From contig NZ_JADPRZ010000001.1 in NCBI RefSeq assembly GCF_017347095.1, forward strand, positions 1-64,000: a stretch of DNA of 64,000 nucleotides, read 5' to 3'. The notes under the pieces were generated by a model that was given only the letters and a program-made list of their open reading frames with translations, had not been told where the DNA came from and searched no databases. Below, piece by piece: positions 27,879-36,391 of the stretch; position 1 is the first letter of the stretch, and each line of letters opens with the position of its first letter. This stretch comes from Sporosarcina sp. E16_8. GTDB lineage: Bacteria; Bacillota; Bacilli; Bacillales_A; Planococcaceae. Position numbers and translations under genes: made by a program.

Positions 27879-28112
27879 TCAGTTTAAATATTTGCCGCTA
27901 CGGGCGTCTTTTACCTTATCAGGTGTCACATCGTTGCCTTCAGGATCAAGGATTTTGACCTGCTCAATTGTGTTGCGCATAGATGAACGAAATGTCTCTA
28001 AATATTCTTTTCGTAGTTGTGTCTGTTCTTTTGCCTCTTCGATCGACAGACCTGACGTCTTCGATTTTTTTGAAAGTTCATTAATTCGTTTCATTTTCTC
28101 AGCTGGTAGCAT
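27879..28112 (-). CDS. ynzC: YnzC family (DUF896) protein
   Basis: The 77-residue helical protein starts MLPAEKMKRINELSKKSKTS, GLSIEEAKEQTQLRKEYLET, has the conserved FRSSMRNTIEQVKILDPEGN and a C-terminal DVTPDKV. It belongs to the YnzC/YozC family, linked with the SOS region in Bacillus, and its function is unknown. AGGAAATC precedes the ATG. It lies between yneB and tkt. Confidence 0.92.
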   Translation of the reverse strand: MLPAEKMKRINELSKKSKTSGLSIEEAKEQTQLRKEYLETFRSSMRNTIEQVKILDPEGNDVTPDKVKDARSGKYLN

Positions 28113-28175
28113 ATGATTTCCTCCATTTAGTTTATGACTACAAACGTATACAAAAAGTACAGAAAGTGCAATAAA

Positions 28176-29146
<971 letters not shown>

Positions 29147-29157
29147 TATCCCCCTAG

Positions 29158-29171
29158 CGAATACTTGTTCG
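29158..29171. promoter_or_regulatory. LexA (SOS) box near yneA
   Basis: CGAATACTTGTTCG matches the Firmicute box CGAAC-N4-GTTCG with one mismatch. It lies just downstream of the yneA promoter; a weaker half-matching site (GGAATGCTTGTTCT) follows at 29171. Confidence 0.75.
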
Positions 29172-29185
29172 GAATGCTTGTTCTT

Positions 29186-29214
29186 ATTATAGGAAAAACA
29201 AGTGAGATTGTCAA
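29186..29214 (-). promoter_or_regulatory. Consensus sigma-A promoter of yneA
   Basis: On the minus strand TTGACA (29214-29209) and TATAAT (29191-29186) are both perfect and separated by 17 bp. Such a strong promoter needs tight repression, which the LexA boxes on either side would give. Confidence 0.85.
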
Positions 29215-29222
29215 CACTTATT

Positions 29223-29262
29223 CGAACCTGTGTTTGCCATTTATCCAGGAGACTGATATAAT
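29223..29262 (+). promoter_or_regulatory. lexA promoter with overlapping LexA box
   Basis: The box CGAACCTGTGTTTG (29223-29236) overlaps the -35 element TTGCCA (29234-29239); TATAAT (29257-29262) follows after 17 bp. This is typical autoregulation of lexA. Confidence 0.85.
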
Positions 29263-29346
29263 GAATCTATTGAAAAGACTTGATTGTCGGGAATTTATTT
29301 CACGACTTTCGAAAGTTAGCAGAATATAAGGCGAGAGGTGAATGGG

Positions 29347-29967
29347 ATGCAAAAAATTTCAAAAAGACAAGAAGATATTTTGTCTTTCATTAAATCTGAA
29401 GTAAAGAAAAAAGGTTATCCACCATCCGTGAGGGAAATTGGCGAGGCTGTCGGTTTGGCATCAAGTTCAACTGTTCACGGGCATCTAGCGCGATTGGAAA
29501 GCAAAGGTTTCATTAGAAGAGACCCAACAAAACCGAGAGCAATTGAAGTACTCGATCCAGAAGGGCTAGAAACGATGAAGCCCGGTGTTCTTCACGTACC
29601 TCTTGTCGGTAAAGTGACAGCGGGTCTCCCAATTACAGCTATTGAAAATATCGAAGAGTACTTCCCACTTCCTGAATCTTTTGGTACATCGGAAGACAAG
29701 CTGTTCATGCTTGAAATAGTTGGGAATAGTATGATTGAAGCTGGAATTTTGAATGGCGACTACGTTGTCGTTAAACAACAGCAGACCGCTAATAACGGCG
29801 AGATTGTCGTAGCAATGACCGAAGATGATGAGGCTACAGTGAAACGTTTCTTTAAAGAAAAAGATTATTTCCGTCTGCAACCTGAAAATGCTTCGATGGA
29901 TCCAATCATTCTCGATAACGTATCGATTCTTGGTAAAGTGGTTGGCGTTTATCGCATGATGCATTAA
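29347..29967 (+). CDS. lexA: LexA, SOS repressor
   Basis: The 206-residue repressor has a winged-helix domain ([40 protein letters not shown]), the self-cleavage site in [11 protein letters not shown] (Ala-Gly) and the serine-lysine dyad in GNSMIEAGI and EATVKRFF. RecA filaments trigger its cleavage. I chose ATG 29347 (GAGAGGTG 6 nt before it); a GTG at 29338 lies inside that site. It is divergent from yneA. Confidence 0.96.
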   Translation: MQKISKRQEDILSFIKSEVKKKGYPPSVREIGEAVGLASSSTVHGHLARLESKGFIRRDPTKPRAIEVLDPEGLETMKPGVLHVPLVGKVTAGLPITAIENIEEYFPLPESFGTSEDKLFMLEIVGNSMIEAGILNGDYVVVKQQQTANNGEIVVAMTEDDEATVKRFFKEKDYFRLQPENASMDPIILDNVSILGKVVGVYRMMH

Positions 29968-29979
29968 TCTCAAGTATGC

Positions 29980-30021
29980 AAAAGGGCTACATCCTTCACT
30001 TGAAGGATACAGCCCTTTTTT
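29980..30021. terminator. Bidirectional terminator between lexA and the PLP enzyme
   Basis: AAAAGGGCT/AGCCCTTTT and an inner ATCCTTC/GAAGGAT form a long hairpin with A and T tails on both sides, between convergent genes. Confidence 0.85.
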
Positions 30022-30053
30022 ATTTGAAGAATTGCCATGACAGTTAGCTATCT

Positions 30054-31316
30054 TTACTTCCCAATCAAGTTTTCACTAACTAATTTTTCGATTGAGGATA
30101 ACACAGCTACTTTTACATGCTCGTAAGTCAAGCCACCTTGGACATATGCCGTATAGGGCGGTCTGATAGGGCCATCTGCCGTCAGCTCGATGCTGGAGCC
30201 TTGGATGAATGTCCCTGCAGCCATGATGACGTCGTCCGTATAGCCAGGCATATAGGACGGCTCAGGCGCGTAGTGCGCATTGATAGGCGAGTTTTCTTGT
30301 ATTGACCGACAGAACGCAATCATTTGATCTGCATTTTCGAAGGATACCGATTGAATCAGGTCGGTTCTTTTTTCAGAGTAATGTGGCGACGTATTGAGAC
30401 CGAAGCTTTCTAGGAGTGCTGCTGTGAATAGCGCTCCTTTTACTGCTTGACTGACAACATGCGGCGCTAGGAAAAATCCTTGGTACATTTCCCGCAGTGT
30501 ATCCAGCGATGCCCCCGCTTCTGCCCCGAGTCCTGGTGAAGTCATCCGGTATGCACACTTTTCAACGAGGTCAGCACGGCCAGCGATATAGCCACCCGTT
30601 CTTGCCAGTCCGCCACCGGGATTCTTGATGAGTGAACCTGCCATTAGGTCCACACCGACTTGAGTTGGCTCTTTTTCTTCCACAAATTCACCGTAACAGT
30701 TGTCCACAAAAACAACGAGCTCAGGATTAATGGCCTTCACTTTACGAACCATTTCACCGATTTCATCCACCATGAAAGAGGGACGATCGGAATAGCCTTT
30801 CGACCGCTGGATACCGATCATTTTCGTCTTACCATGAATGTTTTTAGCGACTTCTTCAAAATCGACTGTGCCATCTTCATTTAAGTCAATATGTTTATAG
30901 GAAATGCCATAATCATGCAGTGAACCTGTGTCTTTACCTTTTCCAGAAACGATAGAATCCAGTGTATCATAAGGTTTCCCCGTAATATAAAGGAGTTCAT
31001 CGCCTGGTCTCAGGATTCCGAAAAGGCTGATTGAAATTGCGTGTGTGCCCGAAATAATTTGGTTGCGTACGACGCAATCTTCCGCTCCAAATACGTCGGC
31101 GTATACTTGTTCCAATACATCCCGGCCTGCGTCATCATAGCCGTAACCTGTTGAACCGGTCAGGTGAAAATCGCTCACCATATTTTTACGGAATGCAGCG
31201 AGCACTTTCCGTTGATTGTAAAAGGCGGTTTTTTCGATACCTTTGAAAAATGGTGCAAGTTTCTCTTCGATTACTTCCGCATTTGCAAATAAAAGGTCGT
31301 CTTGTTCTGTAAACAT
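30054..31316 (-). CDS. ynbB: PLP-dependent enzyme of the methionine gamma-lyase/YnbB type
   Basis: The 420-residue protein belongs to the fold-type I PLP family annotated as methionine gamma-lyase-like or aluminium resistance protein (YnbB). Seen: TGSTGYGYDDAGRDVLEQVY, the cofactor-binding VVRNQIISGTHAIS, the aspartate in VVFVDNCYGEF and the PLP lysine in MAGSLIKNPGGGLARTGGYI. Its true substrate is not settled. GAGGAAT precedes the ATG. In B. subtilis it also lies downstream of the hfq region. It is convergent with lexA. Confidence 0.88.
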   Translation of the reverse strand: MFTEQDDLLFANAEVIEEKLAPFFKGIEKTAFYNQRKVLAAFRKNMVSDFHLTGSTGYGYDDAGRDVLEQVYADVFGAEDCVVRNQIISGTHAISISLFGILRPGDELLYITGKPYDTLDSIVSGKGKDTGSLHDYGISYKHIDLNEDGTVDFEEVAKNIHGKTKMIGIQRSKGYSDRPSFMVDEIGEMVRKVKAINPELVVFVDNCYGEFVEEKEPTQVGVDLMAGSLIKNPGGGLARTGGYIAGRADLVEKCAYRMTSPGLGAEAGASLDTLREMYQGFFLAPHVVSQAVKGALFTAALLESFGLNTSPHYSEKRTDLIQSVSFENADQMIAFCRSIQENSPINAHYAPEPSYMPGYTDDVIMAAGTFIQGSSIELTADGPIRPPYTAYVQGGLTYEHVKVAVLSSIEKLVSENLIGK

Positions 31317-31461
31317 AATTGGTATTCCTCATTTCATTAAATAGTCACTTCATTATCTTATCAGTCTGTCCGTAGAGGTCAACGTTTACGGGGTTTTCTT
31401 CATTGATTAATAATTGTAATCTGTTAGAATGCTAAAGGGTATATTGAATGGAGGAAGTTAA

Positions 31462-32061
31462 GTGGCGTGGGATGTATTTAGCTTTATCGGTACCGCGGCA
31501 TTTGCCATCTCGGGCGCAATTGTTGCGATGGAAGAGGAATATGATATTTTTGGCGTTTATATATTGGGTATGGTCACTGCTTTTGGCGGCGGTGCCGTTC
31601 GTAATGTCTTAATAGGTGTACCTGTCTCTGTACTATGGGATCAACAATTCTTATTTTTAGTGGCAAGCATTTTGATAACCATTATTTTCTTTTTTTCTAG
31701 GTATCTTCTTTCGCATTGGAATAGATGGGGGAATTACTTTGATGCGATCGGTTTGGCGGCATTCGCAATACAAGGCGCTATGCTAGCCATTTCACTGAAT
31801 ATGTCACTTTATGCAGTTATGGTTGCAGCCGTTCTAACAGGAGCTGGCGGCGGTGTCATTCGTGATCTGTTAGCAGGTAGAAAACCACTGGTCTTTAAAC
31901 GGGACATCTACGCAGTCTGGGCTGCTCTCGCCGGACTTATAGTCGGCCTGGGTCTATTCAAAAGTGACCTGGCACTTTATGCGTTACTCGTGATGACTGC
32001 CGGTCTTCGTATTTTCTCGCTTGTCTTCCAATGGAAATTGCCTACTGGAAAAATTCATTAA
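31462..32061 (+). CDS. TRIC-like cation channel family protein (YvgT/UPF0126)
   Basis: The 199-residue membrane protein has about seven helices in two repeated halves; each half begins with a glycine-rich motif (FGGGAVRNVLIG near 40 and GAGGGVIRDLLAG near 126), the signature of prokaryotic TRIC trimeric channels. It likely conducts potassium or other monovalent cations. It starts with GTG behind GGAGGAAG and stands alone, followed by a strong terminator. Confidence 0.88.
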   Translation: MAWDVFSFIGTAAFAISGAIVAMEEEYDIFGVYILGMVTAFGGGAVRNVLIGVPVSVLWDQQFLFLVASILITIIFFFSRYLLSHWNRWGNYFDAIGLAAFAIQGAMLAISLNMSLYAVMVAAVLTGAGGGVIRDLLAGRKPLVFKRDIYAVWAALAGLIVGLGLFKSDLALYALLVMTAGLRIFSLVFQWKLPTGKIH

Positions 32062-32062
32062 C

Positions 32063-32102
32063 AAAAGCGGAACAAGGATTTTACTCCCTGTTCCGCTTTT
32101 TT
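32063..32102 (+). terminator. Terminator of the TRIC-like gene
   Basis: AAAAGCGGAACA (32063-32074) and TGTTCCGCTTTT (32089-32100) are perfectly complementary and followed by more T, right after the stop codon. Confidence 0.85.
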
Positions 32103-32117
32103 ACGTCTAGAGGCTCG

Positions 32118-32190
32118 CTTTTGTTTACGTCGAGACTCCGGGCACCTAGAGGCTCGGACATAAGGCGGTCCGGCTATGCGGCAAAGAACG
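32118..32190. repeat. GC-rich intergenic element, first half, related to 63690-63815
   Basis: GAGACTCCGGGCACCTAGAG followed by GCTCGGACATAAGGC resembles AAGACTCCGGGCGCCAGACG followed by CTCGGGACATAAGTC at 63691. Both are non-coding and richer in G+C than neighbouring genes. Confidence 0.55.
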
Positions 32191-32195
32191 CCACT

Positions 32196-32256
32196 TGGGC
32201 CTGCCGGATGCAGGTCATGCAGTCATTGCGACAGGACGTCGCGCACGTAGACTGCC
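32196..32256 (-). ncRNA. Twin-hairpin element, copy 1 (Bacillaceae-1-like)
   Basis: Hairpin 1: CCTGC (32200-32204), loop CGGAT, GCAGG. Hairpin 2: GCGAC (32228-32232), loop AGGAC, GTCGC, on a basal stem GCAGTC/GACTGC. Stems differ from the other copies in compensating pairs while loops keep GGA. Read on the minus strand the loops are ATCCG and GTCCT, close to the RUCCU loops of the Bacillaceae-1 RNA motif. On that strand the element lies downstream of hfq. Confidence 0.6.
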
Positions 32257-32283
32257 TTCCTTTTTTACGTCTTATGCCTGCCG

Positions 32284-32345
32284 CGGGCCTACAGGATGTA
32301 GGTCATGCAGCTGTTGCCACAGGAAGTGGCGCACTTAGGCTGCGT
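32284..32345 (-). ncRNA. Twin-hairpin element, copy 2, tandem to copy 1
   Basis: Hairpin 1: CCTAC (32288-32292), loop AGGAT, GTAGG. Hairpin 2: GCCAC (32316-32320), loop AGGAA, GTGGC, on a basal stem GCAGC/GCTGC. Compared with copy 1, stem pairs changed on both sides. It is 30 nt downstream of the hfq stop on the minus strand. Confidence 0.6.
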
Positions 32346-32375
32346 TCATTTGTGACAGGTACCCTCCGCTTTTGC

Positions 32376-32603
32376 TTATTCAGTCTCGTCTTTTAAAATA
32401 ACCGGTTTTGTTGGGACATATGTGGAAATCGCATGTTTATAAATCAGTTGTTGCTTGCCGTCCGATTCAAGCAACACGGTATAATTATCATACGATTTAA
32501 TAAGTCCTTTCAATTGAAATCCATTCAGTAAGAATACCGTTACAAATGTATTATTCTTTCGTAACGAGTTTAAAAACGTTTCTTGCATGTTAACCTGTTT
32601 CAT
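32376..32603 (-). CDS. hfq: Hfq, RNA chaperone
   Basis: The 75-residue Sm-like protein has the Sm1 motif ([40 protein letters not shown]) and Sm2 with the Hfq signature [10 protein letters not shown]. It forms a hexameric ring that binds small RNAs and AU-rich RNA. GGAGG precedes the ATG. It follows miaA in the same direction, the conserved miaA-hfq pair. Confidence 0.96.
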   Translation of the reverse strand: MKQVNMQETFLNSLRKNNTFVTVFLLNGFQLKGLIKSYDNYTVLLESDGKQQLIYKHAISTYVPTKPVILKDETE

Positions 32604-32648
32604 ACGCCGAATCCTCCAGTTGTCATAGATATATTTCTAGTGCTCCAC

Positions 32649-33596
32649 TTACTTTATTCGACCTGAATTATCGAAATCCTTCAAGATTGCCAAAATTCTC
32701 TTTACAATTTCGGTTGTACCCAATTTTCCATCGAACCAGCTGATGTCCAATTTGTTGCGGAAATAGGTCATTTGCCGTTTTGCGTAGTTACGCGTATTTT
32801 TTTTAATTAATTCAACAGCATCGTCTAGTAACAACTTCTCTTCGATATATTGATGAAGTTCCTTATAGCCAATCGCTTGTACAGATTGTACGCCACGAAT
32901 GTTTTCATCCCATAATCGATTCGCTTCCTCTAGAAGACCTTTTTCCATCATTATGTCGACACGGAGACCAATCCGTTCATAGAGTACATCACGGTCCATA
33001 TCAAGACCGACAATGAGATGATCATATAGGGGCTCTTGTCCCGCATCGTCTTCGTGGTCTTCTTTCGTTTTACCAGTCACTTCAATGATTTCAAGCGCAC
33101 GAACCAGCCGACGATGATTATTCGGATGAATTTTTTCAGCACTCACCCGGTCAAGCTCGACAAGTTTTCCATGCAAATAGGCGCCCCCTTTTTCAGCCAG
33201 TTCCTGCTCCAAGCGTTTCCTAACTTCTAGATCCGCCGCCTCTTCTGTAAAACGGAAATCAAACAACACCGATTGTATATATAATCCGGTGCCCCCTGTA
33301 ATAATTGGAATTTTTCCACGGCCTTGGATTTCTGTAATCCATTTACGTACAGCCGCTTGGTACTCCGCAACAGAAAATGATTCATTCGGTTCTTTTACAT
33401 CGAATAAATGATGTGGGATGCCATCCATTTCTTCTTCTGTGATTTTTGCTGTCCCAATATCAAGACCTTTGTATACTTGCATTGCATCGCCATTAATGAC
33501 TTCCCCACCAATTATTTTGGCAAGTTCGACACTTAACGCCGTCTTCCCAGATGCTGTAGGTCCGACGATTGCGATTACTTCAGGATAGTTACTCAT
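32649..33596 (-). CDS. miaA: MiaA, tRNA dimethylallyltransferase
   Basis: Adds a dimethylallyl group to A37 of tRNAs reading codons that start with U; MiaB, encoded nearby, then thiolates it. The protein (315 residues) has the P-loop [22 protein letters not shown]-like [26 protein letters not shown] and the C-terminal [15 protein letters not shown] chose ATG 33596 ([12 protein letters not shown]), which overlaps the lipase stop by 8 nt; the ribosome binding site is weak, so coupling is likely. Confidence 0.95.
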   Translation of the reverse strand: MSNYPEVIAIVGPTASGKTALSVELAKIIGGEVINGDAMQVYKGLDIGTAKITEEEMDGIPHHLFDVKEPNESFSVAEYQAAVRKWITEIQGRGKIPIITGGTGLYIQSVLFDFRFTEEAADLEVRKRLEQELAEKGGAYLHGKLVELDRVSAEKIHPNNHRRLVRALEIIEVTGKTKEDHEDDAGQEPLYDHLIVGLDMDRDVLYERIGLRVDIMMEKGLLEEANRLWDENIRGVQSVQAIGYKELHQYIEEKLLLDDAVELIKKNTRNYAKRQMTYFRNKLDISWFDGKLGTTEIVKRILAILKDFDNSGRIK

Positions 33597-34506
33597 TTTT
33601 TTCAATCCAGTCATAAACGGTTTCGAATACGTGTTGGCGATTCTTTTCATGGAGCATTTCATGCCTGCCACCTTCGAACAAAAATAGCGTAACATCTTCT
33701 AGGCCCGCCTTATTATATTGCTGTGCTACACTCCAAACCCCTTTTCCATTGCCACCTACCGGGTCTTCACTCCCTGAAAAGAGGAAAACAGGCAGTTTTT
33801 TAGGGATTTTATTTATTTCATCTATATCATGGATTTCTCCAAGTCCTTTGAATAAATCCGCAAAAAGTTGTGTGGTTGGGACAACTCCACAAGCGGGATC
33901 AATCAGGTACTTCTCAACTGCTTCAGTATCGGTGGAAAGCCAATCGAATGGCGTTTTTGGTTGATGTACTGACTTATTGTAGCCACCAAAAACGAGTTTA
34001 TTCAGGAAATTATCGGGCTGATCGAAACCGTTTTTCTTGCCGTGCAGATAAGCAACTGCCTGCCCTGCGAACCGGCTTGCACCGGGGTCTCCGCCTGTCC
34101 CTGAAAATATTGCCAGGTCAACTTCACTGCCATGGAGTTGGACATATCTCCGTGCGACGAACGATCCCATACTATGACCGAACAGAACGAAACGCGAGGA
34201 TGGATACTGTTCCCTGAGATTTGAAATGACTTCGAAAGCATCTTGAACAACGTGGTCAAAACCGTCCTTGTCGGCAAAATGCCCTTTCAATCCGTTCATT
34301 TTAGCCGTTTTACCATGTCCCCGGTGATCGTGTCCGGATACGATATATCCTTTTCCTACGAGATAGTGAGCAAATTCTTCATATCTGCCAATATGTTCGG
34401 ACATGCCGTGAAGAAGATGGATATGTCCGACTGGATTGCCTTCAGGTTTCATCACGATGGCATGAACTAAAAAACCATCTGACATTTCAAGTGTCGCTTC
34501 TCTCAT
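33589..34506 (-). CDS. Monoacylglycerol lipase/lysophospholipase-like hydrolase
   Basis: The 305-residue alpha/beta hydrolase of the Hydrolase_4 (serine aminopeptidase S33) group has [30 protein letters not shown], the nucleophile motif [13 protein letters not shown], an aspartate in [10 protein letters not shown] and histidine in [10 protein letters not shown]. It is probably a cytosolic lysophospholipase or monoacylglycerol lipase. It sits between mutL and miaA, a place not occupied by such a gene in B. subtilis, and its stop overlaps miaA. Confidence 0.85.
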   Translation of the reverse strand: MREATLEMSDGFLVHAIVMKPEGNPVGHIHLLHGMSEHIGRYEEFAHYLVGKGYIVSGHDHRGHGKTAKMNGLKGHFADKDGFDHVVQDAFEVISNLREQYPSSRFVLFGHSMGSFVARRYVQLHGSEVDLAIFSGTGGDPGASRFAGQAVAYLHGKKNGFDQPDNFLNKLVFGGYNKSVHQPKTPFDWLSTDTEAVEKYLIDPACGVVPTTQLFADLFKGLGEIHDIDEINKIPKKLPVFLFSGSEDPVGGNGKGVWSVAQQYNKAGLEDVTLFLFEGGRHEMLHEKNRQHVFETVYDWIEKNE

Positions 34507-34567
34507 TGACGTCCACCATCCCTCACTTTAAGTCTTGTAATAGCTACTAACTTCCACCCATCTCTTC

Positions 34568-36391
34568 CTACATCACTCGTTTGAACATTTTTTCAAGTTC
34601 ATATGTCGTGAAATGAATTAGCACCGGTCTACCATGCGGACAAGTAAATGGATTGTCGGCAGCGGATAGATCATTCAACAGCCTTTCCATATCTGCCAGT
34701 GTCAAATGGTGATTGGCTTTGATGGACCGTTTGCAACTCATCATGATGGCGGCTTCTTCACGCAATTTACCGATATCAATTTTCCGTGTTGTCAACACTT
34801 GCTCAATAATATCTTCGATGATAACCGTCTCTTCTCCTGCTGGAAACCAAGATGGATATTCTTTTACCGCATAGGAAGATGGACCAAACTCCTCTAGGAA
34901 GATACCGACTTCCTGCAACAGGCTCATATTTTCCTCAATTTTCGTTTTCTCATCTGCTGAGTAATGGAACATAAGAGGAATCAGTAACATTTGACGTTCT
35001 TCATCATCAGTCACACTCAATTTATCTCTGAAAAACTCATACTTTATTCGTTCTTGGGCTGCGTGCTGATCAATCATGAAGAAACCATCTTCATTTTGCG
35101 CAACAATATAGGTGCCATGAACCTGTCCAACTGGCTCTAGAGCTGGAAATTTTTTATCAACTTCTGATTGTTCAGCTTCGTCTAGAGCAATCTGTGGTTC
35201 ATTGACCGTCCAAGGCGTTTGTTCAACGGGGTCATTTTCAGGGAGATCATACGGCACGTACTCAGGTTTTTCTAGTGGTGTCATTGACGGCGCTGTCACG
35301 GGTGTTGGTCTTTCGGTTCGGAATTGATTCCACATATTTACTTGTTCAGACTGATTTTTCTTGGCAGGTTCTTTTTTAATAGCATCTGGAACGATTGTGT
35401 TTTTCCGGATCGCTTTCTGGACGGATTCTTTAATTAACGCCAGCAACTCGCCTTCTTTGCTCATGCGGATATGTTGTTTGGAAGGATGCACGTTGACGTC
35501 TGTCAAATAAGGGTCCCCTTCAATGTTAATAACCGTAATTGGAGATCGTCCAATCGGCAAATACGTATGGAATGCATCTAGAATTGCGTGATTGATTGCA
35601 TTGCTCTTTACCCATCTACCATTGACGATTAACGTCATATAATTCCTTGACGCACGCGTCATTTCAGGTAGTGTCACATGGCCTGAAACGCTGTAATCCG
35701 CATTCTCTCCCGCGAAGCTCACCATTTTACGGGCGACAGCTATGCCGTATATATCTGATAGTACTCGGCGTTGATCTCCGCTTCCCGCTGTCTGTAATAG
35801 CACTTGACTGTAATGAGAGAGTTTAAATGCTATCGCGGGATGACTGAGCGCAAGTCGATTGACGAGATCGATTGTATGGCCCAGTTCTGTTTGGATTGTT
35901 TTCATGTATTTTAGGCGTGCTGGCGTATTGAAAAACAATTGAGAAACAGTAATATCCGTTCCTTTGCGGAATGCCGCATTATCGTGTTTGACAAGTCTGC
36001 CTCCGTCAATTTGTACTTCTGTGCCTTCTGTTTCACCGTCGGAAGTCCACATAATTATCTTGGACACGGATGCGATACTCGCAAGTGCTTCTCCTCGGAA
36101 ACCGAGCGTGCGAATTCGGAACAGATCATGGTCATTGGAAATCTTGCTCGTTGCATGCCGCTCAAACGCTTGAACAGCATCTTTTTTAGACATTCCATTG
36201 CCGTTATCTGTTACACGAATTGTCAGCAGACCGGCTTCCTCAAGCCCAATTTCAATTACGGTACTTTCTGCATCAATCGCATTTTCAACAAGCTCTTTAA
36301 CGATGGAAGCAGGACGTTCGACGACTTCGCCCGCAGCGATTTTATTGGACAGCGTATCGTCCATCACTTTGATGATGTCTATCGGTCTCAC
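34568..36391 (-). CDS. mutL: MutL, DNA mismatch repair endonuclease
   Basis: MutL (607 residues) links MutS mismatch recognition to strand incision. The GHKL ATPase part has LVENAIDAESTVIEIG, DNGNGM, and RTLGFRGEALASIASVSK; the C-terminal endonuclease part has DQHAAQERIKYEF, SCKRSIKANHHL and CPHGRPVLIHF, the metal-binding motifs of nicking MutL proteins. The GTG start overlaps the mutS stop (GTGA), giving the conserved mutSL operon. Confidence 0.96.
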   Translation of the reverse strand: MRPIDIIKVMDDTLSNKIAAGEVVERPASIVKELVENAIDAESTVIEIGLEEAGLLTIRVTDNGNGMSKKDAVQAFERHATSKISNDHDLFRIRTLGFRGEALASIASVSKIIMWTSDGETEGTEVQIDGGRLVKHDNAAFRKGTDITVSQLFFNTPARLKYMKTIQTELGHTIDLVNRLALSHPAIAFKLSHYSQVLLQTAGSGDQRRVLSDIYGIAVARKMVSFAGENADYSVSGHVTLPEMTRASRNYMTLIVNGRWVKSNAINHAILDAFHTYLPIGRSPITVINIEGDPYLTDVNVHPSKQHIRMSKEGELLALIKESVQKAIRKNTIVPDAIKKEPAKKNQSEQVNMWNQFRTERPTPVTAPSMTPLEKPEYVPYDLPENDPVEQTPWTVNEPQIALDEAEQSEVDKKFPALEPVGQVHGTYIVAQNEDGFFMIDQHAAQERIKYEFFRDKLSVTDDEERQMLLIPLMFHYSADEKTKIEENMSLLQEVGIFLEEFGPSSYAVKEYPSWFPAGEETVIIEDIIEQVLTTRKIDIGKLREEAAIMMSCKRSIKANHHLTLADMERLLNDLSAADNPFTCPHGRPVLIHFTTYELEKMFKRVM

